Below, piece after piece: positions 33,258 through 42,700 of a DNA stretch of 64,000 nucleotides. The notes beneath the pieces were generated by a model. It had not been told where the DNA came from. It ran no database searches and saw only the letters and a program-made list of their open reading frames with translations. The position numbers were made by a program, and so were the translations under genes. How positions within the stretch are numbered: the stretch's first letter is position 1; each line of letters opens with the position of its first letter. This DNA is from Bosea sp. PAMC 26642. GTDB lineage: Bacteria; Pseudomonadota; Alphaproteobacteria; Rhizobiales; Beijerinckiaceae. The DNA is taken from contig NZ_CP014301.1 in assembly GCF_001562255.1 (NCBI RefSeq), positions 4,929,501-4,993,500 on the forward strand, given 5' to 3'.

Positions 33258-34022
33258 ATGATCTCCGACCTGAAAGAAAAAGTCGTCCTCGTCACCGGCG
33301 CCAGTACCGGCATCGGCGCGGCGGTCGCAAAGGGCTTCGCCAGCCACGGCGCGAAGGTGGTCGTCCATTACAACGCCAGCCGCGACGCCGCCGAGGCGGT
33401 GGTCGCCACGATCGAGGCTGGGGGTGGCGAAGCGCTGGGCGTCCAGGCCGACGTGACGAAGACCGAGGACGTCGAGGCGTTGGTCGCGCTGACCGTGGCG
33501 CGGTTCGGCCGGATCGACGTGCTCGTCAACAATGCCGGCGGCATGCTCGGCCGGGTCGTGACCACGCAGATGGACGATGCCCATTACGAGAACGTCATGC
33601 GGCTGAACTGCTGGTCGGTCTTCGCGCTGACGCGCGCCGTCGCGCCGCTGATGCCGGCCGGCGGCGGCAGCTCGATAATCAACGTCACGTCGATCGCAGC
33701 CCGCAACGGCGGAGGCGGCGGAGCGATCATGTACGGCGCCGCAAAAGGCTTCGTCAGCGCCTTTACCAAGGGAATGGCCCGGGAACTCGTGCCCGCCCGG
33801 ATCAGAGTGAACGCGGTCGCTCCGGGCGTCATCGACACGCCCTTTCACGAACGCTATTCCAATGCCGAGCAGATCGAGAACATGAGGCGTCAGGTGCCAA
33901 TGGGCCGCGTCGGCACGTCGGAGGACTGCGTCGGAGCTTTTCTCTTCCTCGGCTCGGAGCAACTCAGCGGCTACCTTACCGGGCAGGTGATCGAGGTGAA
34001 CGGCGGGCAGCTAATGCCGTAG
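33258..34022 (+). CDS. Short-chain dehydrogenase/reductase (classical SDR)
   Basis: NAD(P)H-dependent cytosolic oxidoreductase, 254 residues from the ATG at 33258 (GAGG upstream). The cofactor motif is VTGASTGIGAAVA, NNAGG follows, the catalytic Ser is in INVTSIAARNGG, and YGAAK carries the catalytic Tyr and Lys. It ends with LTGQVIEVNGGQLMP. It is the last gene of the sugar cassette and probably interconverts a polyol and ketose, or a keto and hydroxy acid, belonging to the same pathway. Confidence 0.92.
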   Translation: MISDLKEKVVLVTGASTGIGAAVAKGFASHGAKVVVHYNASRDAAEAVVATIEAGGGEALGVQADVTKTEDVEALVALTVARFGRIDVLVNNAGGMLGRVVTTQMDDAHYENVMRLNCWSVFALTRAVAPLMPAGGGSSIINVTSIAARNGGGGGAIMYGAAKGFVSAFTKGMARELVPARIRVNAVAPGVIDTPFHERYSNAEQIENMRRQVPMGRVGTSEDCVGAFLFLGSEQLSGYLTGQVIEVNGGQLMP

Positions 34023-34918
34023 CATTTTTCCGACACGATCTGCGTCCCGCGACGTAAATAGGATACGCAGGTGGCTTGCGACACCACATTCTCCCGAACC
34101 GGTTCATGAATCGGATCGTCGCTAGCCATCTCCAAGGTACGAAATTCGCTGCTGTAGGGGCGGCGTAGCCGGCAGGACGCCGCCGAGGGCGGTCGGGAGC
34201 CATGTCTGCGGGTTGGGCTCATGCTCGAAGCAGCAGTAGACCTTATATCTATGGCGGGCCGGGTCCGTGCGGTAGCTGGCCTTTCTGGCGTCCCTCTTGG
34301 CCATCCGGCTGCTCTATCCGGCTCAGCCGGCGCTTGCAGCTGAGCAGAATCAAAGGCTTGCGGACGAATTCCCTGTTTCGCAGAACAGGGAAGCCAACTG
34401 GCAGCATCAGAGAACGGAAATTCAGTGATCAGCGAACCAGGCGCCGCTATCGGGAGCGCGCGCCCCACCGGCCGAGCCGATCGACGAGATCCTCAACCTG
34501 GTCGTCTTCGTCGTCGTCGTGATGACTGGAGCTGCGCATGCCGCACGGTCCAAGCTGCTGATGAATGGCTTGTGCGAGCCGTTCGGGATTTGCGCCGACC
34601 TCTTCGACCGCCATCCGGTCAAGGGAAAGAGCGGAGCATTCGGACTTCAAAGCTTGGCCTGCTTCCGCTTCAGCATCCTAAGCATGATCTCGTCGCATCG
34701 GACGGCGATCATCCCGCGTTCAGGCTGAAAATCCACCTACGCCCACTGTCCAGATTTTCTGAGCTAGCTCTGGCCGGCTCATCATAGTTTAAAATCTAGA
34801 ACCATTGATTACGAGTTTTTCTAGAAATAATACTTCCAATAATAACCCAGCCGACACTGTTAGATTGTATAACTTTGAGGTAAAATGTAACTAAGTGGCG
34901 TCTTTTACACGAGGCGTC
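34023..34918. other. Long intergenic region with gene debris and an AT-rich promoter patch
   Basis: About 900 bases without a complete gene. On the minus strand near 34650-34560 a short frame (VEEVGANPERLAQAIHQQLG) resembles the first helices of ImmA/IrrE-type peptidases and then loses likeness, so it may be a remnant. A 60-residue minus-strand frame at 34122-34304 (KVYCCFEHEPNPQTWLP) is not recognised. From about 34770 the DNA turns AT-rich. This patch contains the inverted repeat TCTAGAA (34795-34801) / TTCTAGA (34819-34825), probably part of the promoter for the LuxR-type gene. Confidence 0.45.
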
Positions 34919-35962
34919 ATGTTTAAGCGTGTCCTGGATTCACTGAATAACAGTATCGCTTCGGCTGCTGCCAATCCGGGCAGGTGGCCTTCGCTTCTGA
35001 ACTATATCGTTGCTGAATCGCGTTCACAGGTCGCCGTACTTGTCTACAGGCGCGGACGTCAGATGCGCATCCTGCATGCCGGCATCGCTTCTGGCCGGGA
35101 AAGCGAGACAATCGACGCCTTGGTCTTACGCTCGTTACGCCGTGCCGACCGTGATGGCGTTTCGGATATCGATATCGACGCGTTGTCGTCGGCATTGGTG
35201 GCGATCTTGAACCTGCAGGTTCTAAATGTCCTGGCGCAACGGCTGGGTAAGGACATGGACCTAGTCCTTCTCGTGCTCGGGCAAGGGGGGCAAAAAAAGG
35301 CGCCGCATTGGTTCGACGCGCTGACGCACGCCAAGACTTTGCTGGCCGCGGCCGCCAAATCCTGCGTCGATGCGGAGGACGCACGGATACGCGCTCAACT
35401 CGAAGTCCTGAACCAGCTTGGGCACTCGGCGGCCATGCTGGACGTGCATATGGATATCGTCGCGAGCAACGACTTGTTTGAGAAACTCCTCACGCGTTCC
35501 AAGTCTGGCGGGATCAGCGGGCGCGGGAGGGCGCCGGTTTACGATTCTAGGGTTGAGGCGGGGCTGCGGAAGCTTGCCCGGTCGACAGCGTCCCATGCAG
35601 CGCTTCCGGCCCACAGCGGTTGCGGCCCAATTTTGATGCAGAAGATCCGAGTAGCGATCGATCCCGCCGTCAACCTGTTCGCAGGCGCCGAGATGCTCGC
35701 GATCGTATCCGAGATCCAGCAGGCTCGTGTTCCGAGTTCCGGGATCATTCAGGACTTGTTCGAACTCACGCCGGCTGAGGCTCGCGTCGCCGCCGGAATC
35801 GCCTCCGGCGCCCGCGTGGAGCAGCTCGCGAATGGTTTCAACGTGTCGGCGGCCGCGATCCGATTTCATCTGAAAAGCGTATTCCTGAAAACGTCCACGC
35901 ACCGGCAGGCTGAGCTCGCGGCGCTTCTGAATGGCGTACAACTCACCAAGGTCTTGGGGTAG
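34919..35962 (+). CDS. LuxR-type regulator next to the type I secretion locus
   Basis: A 347-residue regulator whose C-terminus is a LuxR/GerE helix-turn-helix (FELTPAEARVAAGIASGARV, then FNVSAAAIRFHLKSVFLKT). The N-terminal 280 residues are helical and PAS- or GAF-like, without a receiver domain or the acyl-homoserine-lactone Trp/Tyr pattern, so the signal is unknown. GAGG lies 6 bases before the ATG at 34919; a GTG at 34895 would add eight residues. Its position just upstream suggests it controls the exporter and giant protein. Confidence 0.8.
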   Translation: MFKRVLDSLNNSIASAAANPGRWPSLLNYIVAESRSQVAVLVYRRGRQMRILHAGIASGRESETIDALVLRSLRRADRDGVSDIDIDALSSALVAILNLQVLNVLAQRLGKDMDLVLLVLGQGGQKKAPHWFDALTHAKTLLAAAAKSCVDAEDARIRAQLEVLNQLGHSAAMLDVHMDIVASNDLFEKLLTRSKSGGISGRGRAPVYDSRVEAGLRKLARSTASHAALPAHSGCGPILMQKIRVAIDPAVNLFAGAEMLAIVSEIQQARVPSSGIIQDLFELTPAEARVAAGIASGARVEQLANGFNVSAAAIRFHLKSVFLKTSTHRQAELAALLNGVQLTKVLG

Positions 35963-36327
35963 GGCTGCTCTCCGGCCCAAGTGCACCGTGATGACGGCGA
36001 GGCGCTCGAGCATCAGGACGGACAGGTCCACGTGACTCGCCGCTCCTCTTCTCAGGGCTTTTGGGTCCCACGATCTGCCGACTTCTCGGCAGCGTCGGAA
36101 GGCGATCTACTGCGTTAGCCGCAAACTCGTCGAGGCCAGGCGTCGTTCCGACGGATGTCGCAAGTGGAGCCGCCGCCCGCTCGCGGAGATGGTTAGCAGT
36201 CCATTTGCGCCGGAGGTTAACCAAACGTTAAATTATCGCTAAACCTATCCAAACGGGTAGTGCGCGGACCAGTTGTAGCCGTCACGCTGAGGCCACCTAA
36301 AAAAACCTCCATTCAGGAGTTGGTTTA
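35963..36327 (+). promoter_or_regulatory. Intergenic region with probable promoter of the type I secretion operon
   Basis: No gene seen. The last part is AT-rich in a GC-rich window (GTTAACCAAACGTTAAATTA around 36218-36240, then CGCTAAACC), a plausible promoter or regulator site. CAGGAG at about 36315 serves as the ribosome binding site for the GTG start at 36328. Confidence 0.45.
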
Positions 36328-38127
36328 GTGGCGTCCAGTAATATCTTCGATGCCTGTTCCGAACAGATGCGCCGGCAGCTTCAGCCGGTGATGTCTTTCA
36401 GCTTGGCCGCCAACCTACTCATGTTGGTAAGCAGCATCTACATGCTGCAGGTCTTCGATCGAGTGTTAACCAGCGGGTCCACGCACACGCTTTTTTGGCT
36501 AACCGTGGCCGCAATGGTGGGCGTTGCCGCCTACGGGCTGCTCGAGCAGGCGCGGCGGCGCATGCTTGCCCGCACCGGCGTGTGGCTCGACGCCCAGCTC
36601 TCCGAGGCCGTCGTACGCAGAAGCGTCGAGGCCCGCCTTGCCGGCGTGCGCAGCGAGGCCGGCCCTTCCGACGTAAGCGAGATCAAGGCCTTCGTTTCAG
36701 GTGAAGCCATCCTGGCCTTCCTGGACGCGCCGTGGATGCCAGTCTTCATCGGCGTCATCTGGCTCATGCACCCGGCTCTCGGCGCAGTGGCGGTGGTCGG
36801 CGCGGTTCTTCTCTTCGGGCTCGCGGTGCTGAACGACATCCTCACCCGGGGACCGTCCATGCAGACGGCCGGCGCGGCGCGCGCGCTCCAAGGCTCGGCG
36901 CAGGCCATCATCGACCATGGCGAGACGCTCCGACCGCTCGGCATGGTTAGCGCCATGCTGGCCCGCTGGAAGCGCAACCAGATCCAGGTCCATGCGGCGA
37001 CCCAGAGGACCTTGGACGTCACGGAGACGATCTCCAACATCACCCGAGCAACGCGACTCGCGCTGCAGATCCTGATTCTGGGCATCGGCGCCACCCTGGT
37101 GCTGCGTGGCCAGCTCAGCTCGGGGGGCATGATCGCGGCCTCCATCATCATGGGGCGGGCGCTGTCGCCGGTGGAACGTGCGCTGGGCGCTTGGCGGACC
37201 TTCGTGTCGGCGCGCCAAGCCCGCCGCAACCTGCGCGCTTTGTTCGAGGCGACGCCAGATCGCGACGACCGAATGGTGCTTGCGGCTCCGAAGGGCCGCC
37301 TCGTTCTGGAGGAAGTTCGCTACGCGCCTGTCGGCGCAGAGGAGCCGATCCTCAAGCGCGTGGATCTGGCCATCGAGGCGGGCACGACCTGCGGGGTCCT
37401 GGGACCCTCCGGCTCCGGCAAGTCCACGCTCTGCCGCCTCATAGTGGGCGCGTGGGCGCCGGTAGCGGGCCATGTGCGGCTGGACGGCGCAGACGTGTCG
37501 TCCTGGGATCCCGCCGAGCTCGGCCCTCATATCGGCTATCTGCCCCAGCAGGTAGAGCTCTTTCCCGGCACGATCGCTGAGAACATCGCGCGGATGGGCC
37601 AGGTGGACAGCGCGAAGGTGGCTCGGGCCGCCATGCTCGCGGACGTCCACGACATGATTCTGCGTCTGCCGGAAGGCTACGAGACCCAGGTCGGGCAGTT
37701 TGGCGACCGGCTCTCCGGCGGGCAGCGCCAGCGAATTGGTCTCGCCCGAGCGCTCTATGGCGACCCCAAACTGGTTGTCCTCGACGAGCCCAACTCCAAC
37801 TTGGACGGAGCGGGCGAGCAGGCGCTGGCAAATTCACTCGTTGAACTCAAACGGCAGGGCCGCACTGTAGTTATCGTGGCCCACAGCCCTGGTGTGCTGC
37901 GGAGCGCCGACATGCTCCTGGTGTTGCGGGAAGGCGTCGTCGGCGCATTCGGACCGCTCGATGAGGTCCTGAAGCAGCTCACCGTTCACCAACCCCGACC
38001 GGCGGCGCCGCAATCCTCGTACCCGGGGCAAGCCTCTCATTCGGTGCAGCCCGGAGCCTCCGTCGACCCGCGCTCATCATCCGAAGTTCCGGCCTCAGCC
38101 GAAACCCGCATCGTCGCCGCCGAGTAA
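36328..38127 (+). CDS. Type I secretion ABC transporter, permease-ATPase (PrtD/LipB-like)
   Basis: Inner-membrane exporter subunit of a type I secretion system, 599 residues, GTG start. The N-terminal membrane domain (residues about 1-290) begins MSFSLAANLLMLVSSIYMLQ, as in the PrtD family. There is no C39 peptidase-like domain. The ATPase domain has Walker A GPSGSGKST near 358, signature LSGGQRQR near 461, and LVVLDEPNSNLD near 480; the DEPNSNLD form is typical of PrtD exporters. A Pro/Ser-rich tail of about 45 residues follows. With the HlyD-type adaptor 15 bases downstream it should export the giant protein encoded next. Confidence 0.92.
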   Translation: MASSNIFDACSEQMRRQLQPVMSFSLAANLLMLVSSIYMLQVFDRVLTSGSTHTLFWLTVAAMVGVAAYGLLEQARRRMLARTGVWLDAQLSEAVVRRSVEARLAGVRSEAGPSDVSEIKAFVSGEAILAFLDAPWMPVFIGVIWLMHPALGAVAVVGAVLLFGLAVLNDILTRGPSMQTAGAARALQGSAQAIIDHGETLRPLGMVSAMLARWKRNQIQVHAATQRTLDVTETISNITRATRLALQILILGIGATLVLRGQLSSGGMIAASIIMGRALSPVERALGAWRTFVSARQARRNLRALFEATPDRDDRMVLAAPKGRLVLEEVRYAPVGAEEPILKRVDLAIEAGTTCGVLGPSGSGKSTLCRLIVGAWAPVAGHVRLDGADVSSWDPAELGPHIGYLPQQVELFPGTIAENIARMGQVDSAKVARAAMLADVHDMILRLPEGYETQVGQFGDRLSGGQRQRIGLARALYGDPKLVVLDEPNSNLDGAGEQALANSLVELKRQGRTVVIVAHSPGVLRSADMLLVLREGVVGAFGPLDEVLKQLTVHQPRPAAPQSSYPGQASHSVQPGASVDPRSSSEVPASAETRIVAAE

Positions 38128-38142
38128 GGCCGGAGAGCAATC

Positions 38143-39651
38143 ATGGACATGTCGACGATCCTGATGCGTGTCTGGGCCCTGCTCGAGGAATCGAGCCAGT
38201 CAGCGCTCGCAGTTGTCTCAGGTTTTTCGCCCCGCGACCCAGCTGTTCAACGAGTTGCCCTTATAGCGGCCGCGCTTGCGGTGGGCGCGATTGCGATCCT
38301 GTTCGTCGCCAAATTGGCACGCGCCAAGCGCAAGCCCGGCCCGAATTTCTCCCCCGCGACGGCTCTTGCCGACGTGGTCCGGGGCTCGCGAAATCTCGGT
38401 TGGGCCACGATCCTGTGCGTGTTCGTCATCGGCGGGGTTCTGGGTTCCCTTATCCCATTGTCGGGGGCCGCTGTTGCCCCCGGATTTGTGAGCCCGGACG
38501 GCAGCCGCAAAACGGTGCAGCACCTCGAAGGCGGCATCGTCCACCGAATCCACGTGCGAGAAGGCGACCATGTCTCGCCTGGCCAGCAGCTTGTCAGCTT
38601 GGAGGACACGCTCGCCAAGGCAAACTTAGGCGAATTACGGGACCGACTGGTCCACTTTATCGCGCTCGAAGCGCGCTTGACGGCCGAGCAGGCCGGCTCA
38701 CCGATGATGGCGATCCCTCGCTCCATTGATCGAGTTGATCCCGCCTCTTTGCTGGACGCGCTGAAGGGCCAGGACGATCTATTCCTGAACCGCCGCGAAA
38801 CCCGGATCGGCCGTGAGCGAATCTTGCGGCAGCGCATCCTTCAATTGGAGGAAGAGAGCGGCGGCCTGTCCGGGGTCATCGTCGCGCAGAACGAGCAGGC
38901 TCGGTTGATCACTCTCGAGATCGCGTCCGTCCAGACGCTCTACGATAAGGGGCTCGAACGGCTTCCGCGGCTGCTCTCGCTCCAACGCGCTCAGGCCGAG
39001 GTTGCTGGCGCGCGCGCCAGCAATGTGGCGCGGATCGCTAAGAACAAGCAGGCGATGGGCGAGACCGAGATCGAGCTCCTCACGATGCGCCAGCAGGAGC
39101 GCGAGAAGGTCAACGAGGAGCTGAACGGCGTCAGAGCCGAGCTCGCGTCTCTGCAGAGCAAGCTGCCGGCCCGCAGCGACGTCTTGGCCAGGACCGTCGT
39201 GGCCGCCCCGATCGCCGGGACGGTCATGAACGTCAGAGTGACCACGGAAGCTGGCGTGGTGCGACCGGGCGAGACGCTGCTGGAGATCGTGCCCCAGGAC
39301 GCGCCCATGATCGTCGACGCGCGGGTCCGTCCTTTGGACGTCGACGTCGTGCGCCGGGGCATGACGGCCAAGATCGTTCTGTCGGCCTTCACCCAGCGCA
39401 ACCTGCCCGAGTTCAGAGGCAAGCTACGGTCGATTTCCGCCGATCGCCTGACCGACGAACGGACGGGCGAAAGCTATTTCATGGCGAAGATCGAAGTAGA
39501 TCCCAACCAGCTCAAAGGTCTGGGCGAGGGGTTCGAGCTTTCTGCGGGCATGCCGGCCGAGGTCTACATCCTCACGGGCGAACGCACGGCGCTGGACTAC
39601 CTAATCCGACCCTTCATTGAATCAATCACCAAAAGCTTTCGTGAGAGCTGA
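38143..39651 (+). CDS. Type I secretion membrane-fusion (HlyD-family) adaptor
   Basis: Periplasmic adaptor linking the ABC exporter to an outer-membrane TolC-type channel, 502 residues. The lipoyl/barrel-sandwich halves flank a long coiled coil (residues about 165-350). HLEGGIVHRIHVREGD and PIAGTVMNVRVTTEAGVVRP are the HlyD hallmarks, and the C-terminus ends DYLIRPFIESITKSFRES as usual. Besides the canonical span at about 85-110 it has an extra hydrophobic segment near residues 44-60 (ALIAAALAVGAIAILFVAKL), making the N-terminus longer than normal. No TolC gene is in the window. Confidence 0.92.
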   Translation: MDMSTILMRVWALLEESSQSALAVVSGFSPRDPAVQRVALIAAALAVGAIAILFVAKLARAKRKPGPNFSPATALADVVRGSRNLGWATILCVFVIGGVLGSLIPLSGAAVAPGFVSPDGSRKTVQHLEGGIVHRIHVREGDHVSPGQQLVSLEDTLAKANLGELRDRLVHFIALEARLTAEQAGSPMMAIPRSIDRVDPASLLDALKGQDDLFLNRRETRIGRERILRQRILQLEEESGGLSGVIVAQNEQARLITLEIASVQTLYDKGLERLPRLLSLQRAQAEVAGARASNVARIAKNKQAMGETEIELLTMRQQEREKVNEELNGVRAELASLQSKLPARSDVLARTVVAAPIAGTVMNVRVTTEAGVVRPGETLLEIVPQDAPMIVDARVRPLDVDVVRRGMTAKIVLSAFTQRNLPEFRGKLRSISADRLTDERTGESYFMAKIEVDPNQLKGLGEGFELSAGMPAEVYILTGERTALDYLIRPFIESITKSFRES

Positions 39652-39725
39652 ACTACAAACGACCGTACCGACCAACAAAAAAGCGTCAGCCGCGGATCGG
39701 ATCCGCGAGTTCAAGGGAGCGTATC

Positions 39726-42700
39726 ATGAGTGCTCGTGACACCGGCAAATCGAAGCAGGGCGGCCGGAAAGAGGGCGCTCTGGCGCTTGCGACCGGTGCG
39801 CTGATTCTCTCGCTCGAAGAGGCGTCGGGGAATATCTCCGACGCCCTGGCTCCCGAGCAGAACGCGCCTCGCAAGCCGCTACAGCCCGGCATGGGCCTGG
39901 CCGGACCCGTCGAGGAGCCCAGCGCGGGGGCGCCCGGCGTGCGCTCTGGTGACGCGCCGCCCAAGAAGGGCGGCTCCGCCGGCGCACTCGCCTCGGACGG
40001 CGGCGAGGGTGACGAAGGCTCGACAGCCATCTCAGACACGCAGACGACCGGTAGCGGCGGCCTGGCGCGCCAACTCGACCCGTCCAGTTCCATCACGCAG
40101 GCGACCGGGAGCGGCGGCCTGGCCCAGCAACTCGCCCTTTCGAACTCCATCCCGCAGGTGACCGGCAGCGGCGGCCTGGTCCAGCAACTCGCCCTGTCGA
40201 GCTCCATCCCGCTGGCGAGCGGTCCCGAGACCGATCCCTCCGTGACGACCCCGACCATGAGCTTCAGCCTCATGTCGGTGTCGGGGGGAGAGGAGGACGG
40301 ATCGGACTTGCCCTTCGCGGCCCTGGCTGCCGAGCCGTCACCCATCCGCATCCAGGCCGAGAACGCAACCCTCGGCAAGGTCGGCGCGACCACAACGACG
40401 CCGGCCATCGTAACGCCGGCGACCGCTAGCCCGACCGACCTACCGCGCGCCCTGGCGGCGGACGGTGACGCCTATGTCGACTTCGGCAATGCGACGCCGG
40501 CCGGCGAGTATGCCGAGTTCGTCATGCAGGTGGACACGAGCGGCTATTACGACCTCGCGGTCGGTTATGCGCTCGAGACCGGCAATCGGCCCCTCAGGCT
40601 GGACGTGAAGCTGGACGCGGGCGCTTTCACCACCTTCGATCGCATGTTCGACCTGCCGGCCACCGGCAGCTTCGCCACTTATGGCGAGCAGGTGACGCGC
40701 GTGTTTCTGGAGGCTGGGCAGAACACCGTCCGGCTCACCTCCGTGGGAGCCAGCGGTCCCAATCTCGACTATGTCGAGCTTCGCGCGCCCGATCCGAACC
40801 GGATCGTGATCCAGGCCGAGAGCCTGCTGCCGGCGCCCTCAGTTACGGATCCGACCACGGTCAACCGCGCCATCACTATGGCTTATCTCGATAGCCGCTC
40901 CGACTCAGAAATCTTCCGGGTGGGAGCCGAGGGTGACTCCTACCTCGATTGGAGCAGCGCGGCGGCCTCGGTCCTGCTGCCCATCACGGCACCCGTGGCG
41001 GGAACCTACTCTATCGCAATCACCTACGCGAATGGATCTACGGCTCGCCCGATCTCGCTCACCAAGCTCGACGGCACCGTGATAGGCACCTTCGCGTTCG
41101 GCACCACCGCGACCCCGACATTCTATCCGCTCGACTACGCGGACATTCCGTTACGCCTGCGGCCTGCCGACGGCGCTGACGCCGGCTCCGTTCCCGACCC
41201 GCTGGGGTGGGAGGGGTGGACCAAGCAGACCCTCGGCGTGAACGTGAGCCTCCAGGCTGGCCTGAACGTGCTGCGCCTCGCCGGAACCGGCCCAGGCCCG
41301 AATCTCGACAAGATCGAGCTCGTTCTCGTGGAAGCTGCTCCCGAGCCGGTCGCCCCGACGGACATCTCGGTCGCCAGCCTGACTGTCGCCGAGAACGTCG
41401 CGGCGGCCCAGATCGGCGCAGTGACGGTATCGGACGCGGATTCCGCTTCTCACACTCTTGCTGTGCTCGAGAACGGGGTCGCGAGCACCCGCTTCGAGAT
41501 CATAGGTGGTCAACTCCGCCTCAAGACTGGCCAGAGCCTCGACTTCGAGACCCAAGCCAGCGTCGCCATCCAGATCGTGGCCACCGACCCGGGCGGCCTG
41601 TCGCTGACGCGCGACTTCGCCGTCACGGTCACCAACGACCTGGCCGATGACGCGCCGGTAGTGACCAACGTGGCTCCGGTGGTTTCGACCACTTCCTTGT
41701 CCACGCCCGAGAACCAAGTCGCGGTCGGCGCCGTGGCGGCTACGGACGCGGACGGCGACGTGCTGAGCTATGCGCTCACCACCAACGCGGGGACCGACAA
41801 CGCCCTGTTCGCGATCGACCCGACCAGCGGCGCGCTGGCCTTCCTGGTCGCGCCCGACTTCGAGGCGCTCGCCGGCGACACGCAGTTCACCGTCGAGGTG
41901 GCTGTCGGCGACGGCGAAGCCACGACGACCAAAACGCTGAGCGTCACGGTCACCAACGACCCGGCGGATGACGCGCCGGTGGTGACCAACGTGGCTCCGG
42001 TGGTCTCGACCACTTCCTTGTCCACGCCCGAGAACCAGGTCGCGGTCGGCGCCGTGGCGGCTACGGATGCGGACGGCGACGTGCTGAGCTATGCGCTCAC
42101 CGCCAACGCGGGGACCGACAACGCCCTGTTCGCGATCGACCCGACCAGCGGCGCGCTGGCCTTCCTGGCCGCGCCCGACTTCGAGGCGCTCGCCGGCGAC
42201 ACGCAGTTCACCGTCGAGGTGGCTGTCGGCGACGGCCAAGCCACGACGACCAAGACGCTGAGCGTGACGGTCACCAACCAGAACGAAGCTCCCACCGTGA
42301 CCGGCACGCTGGCCAGCACCACTCTTCCGTCCACGGGCGGCACGATCTCCCTGGCGAGCCTGGTGACAAGCGACCCCGACGGGGACGTCACGGCGTTCGA
42401 CGTCCGAGCGGCGAGCGGCGACCTGCCGACCGGAATTGCGGTCCAGAACGGCGCCCTGGTGGTCGCCAGCACGGTGGCTCCGGGCGTCTATGGCCTGCTC
42501 GTCTTCGCTCGCGACGGCTCCCTGGACTCGAACTCCGTCCCGTTGACCCTGTCGGTCAGCTCTCCCCCGCCGGCCGTGGGTCAGATCCTGATCCAGGCCG
42601 AGGCAGGCGCGCTCACGCTGGTCGATGTCGATACGAACACCAACGACACGGTGGTACGTAATCCCTGGAACCTGGAGACCAACACGGCGCTGGCTCCGAC

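Noticed and set aside
34447..34650. A 67-codon minus-strand frame resembling an ImmA/IrrE N-terminus
   Set aside because: Only about 20 residues look related and the rest is Asp/His-rich noise, so it is recorded as possible debris and not as a gene.
39680..39720. CGCGGATCGGATCCGCG just before the giant gene as a terminator
   Set aside because: The arms leave almost no loop, there is no T-tract, and it lies inside an operon right before the ribosome binding site; a palindromic protein site or chance is more likely.
40047..40217. Short tandem repeats as a CRISPR array
   Set aside because: The units are coding, in frame, directly adjacent without variable spacers, and lie inside the giant gene.
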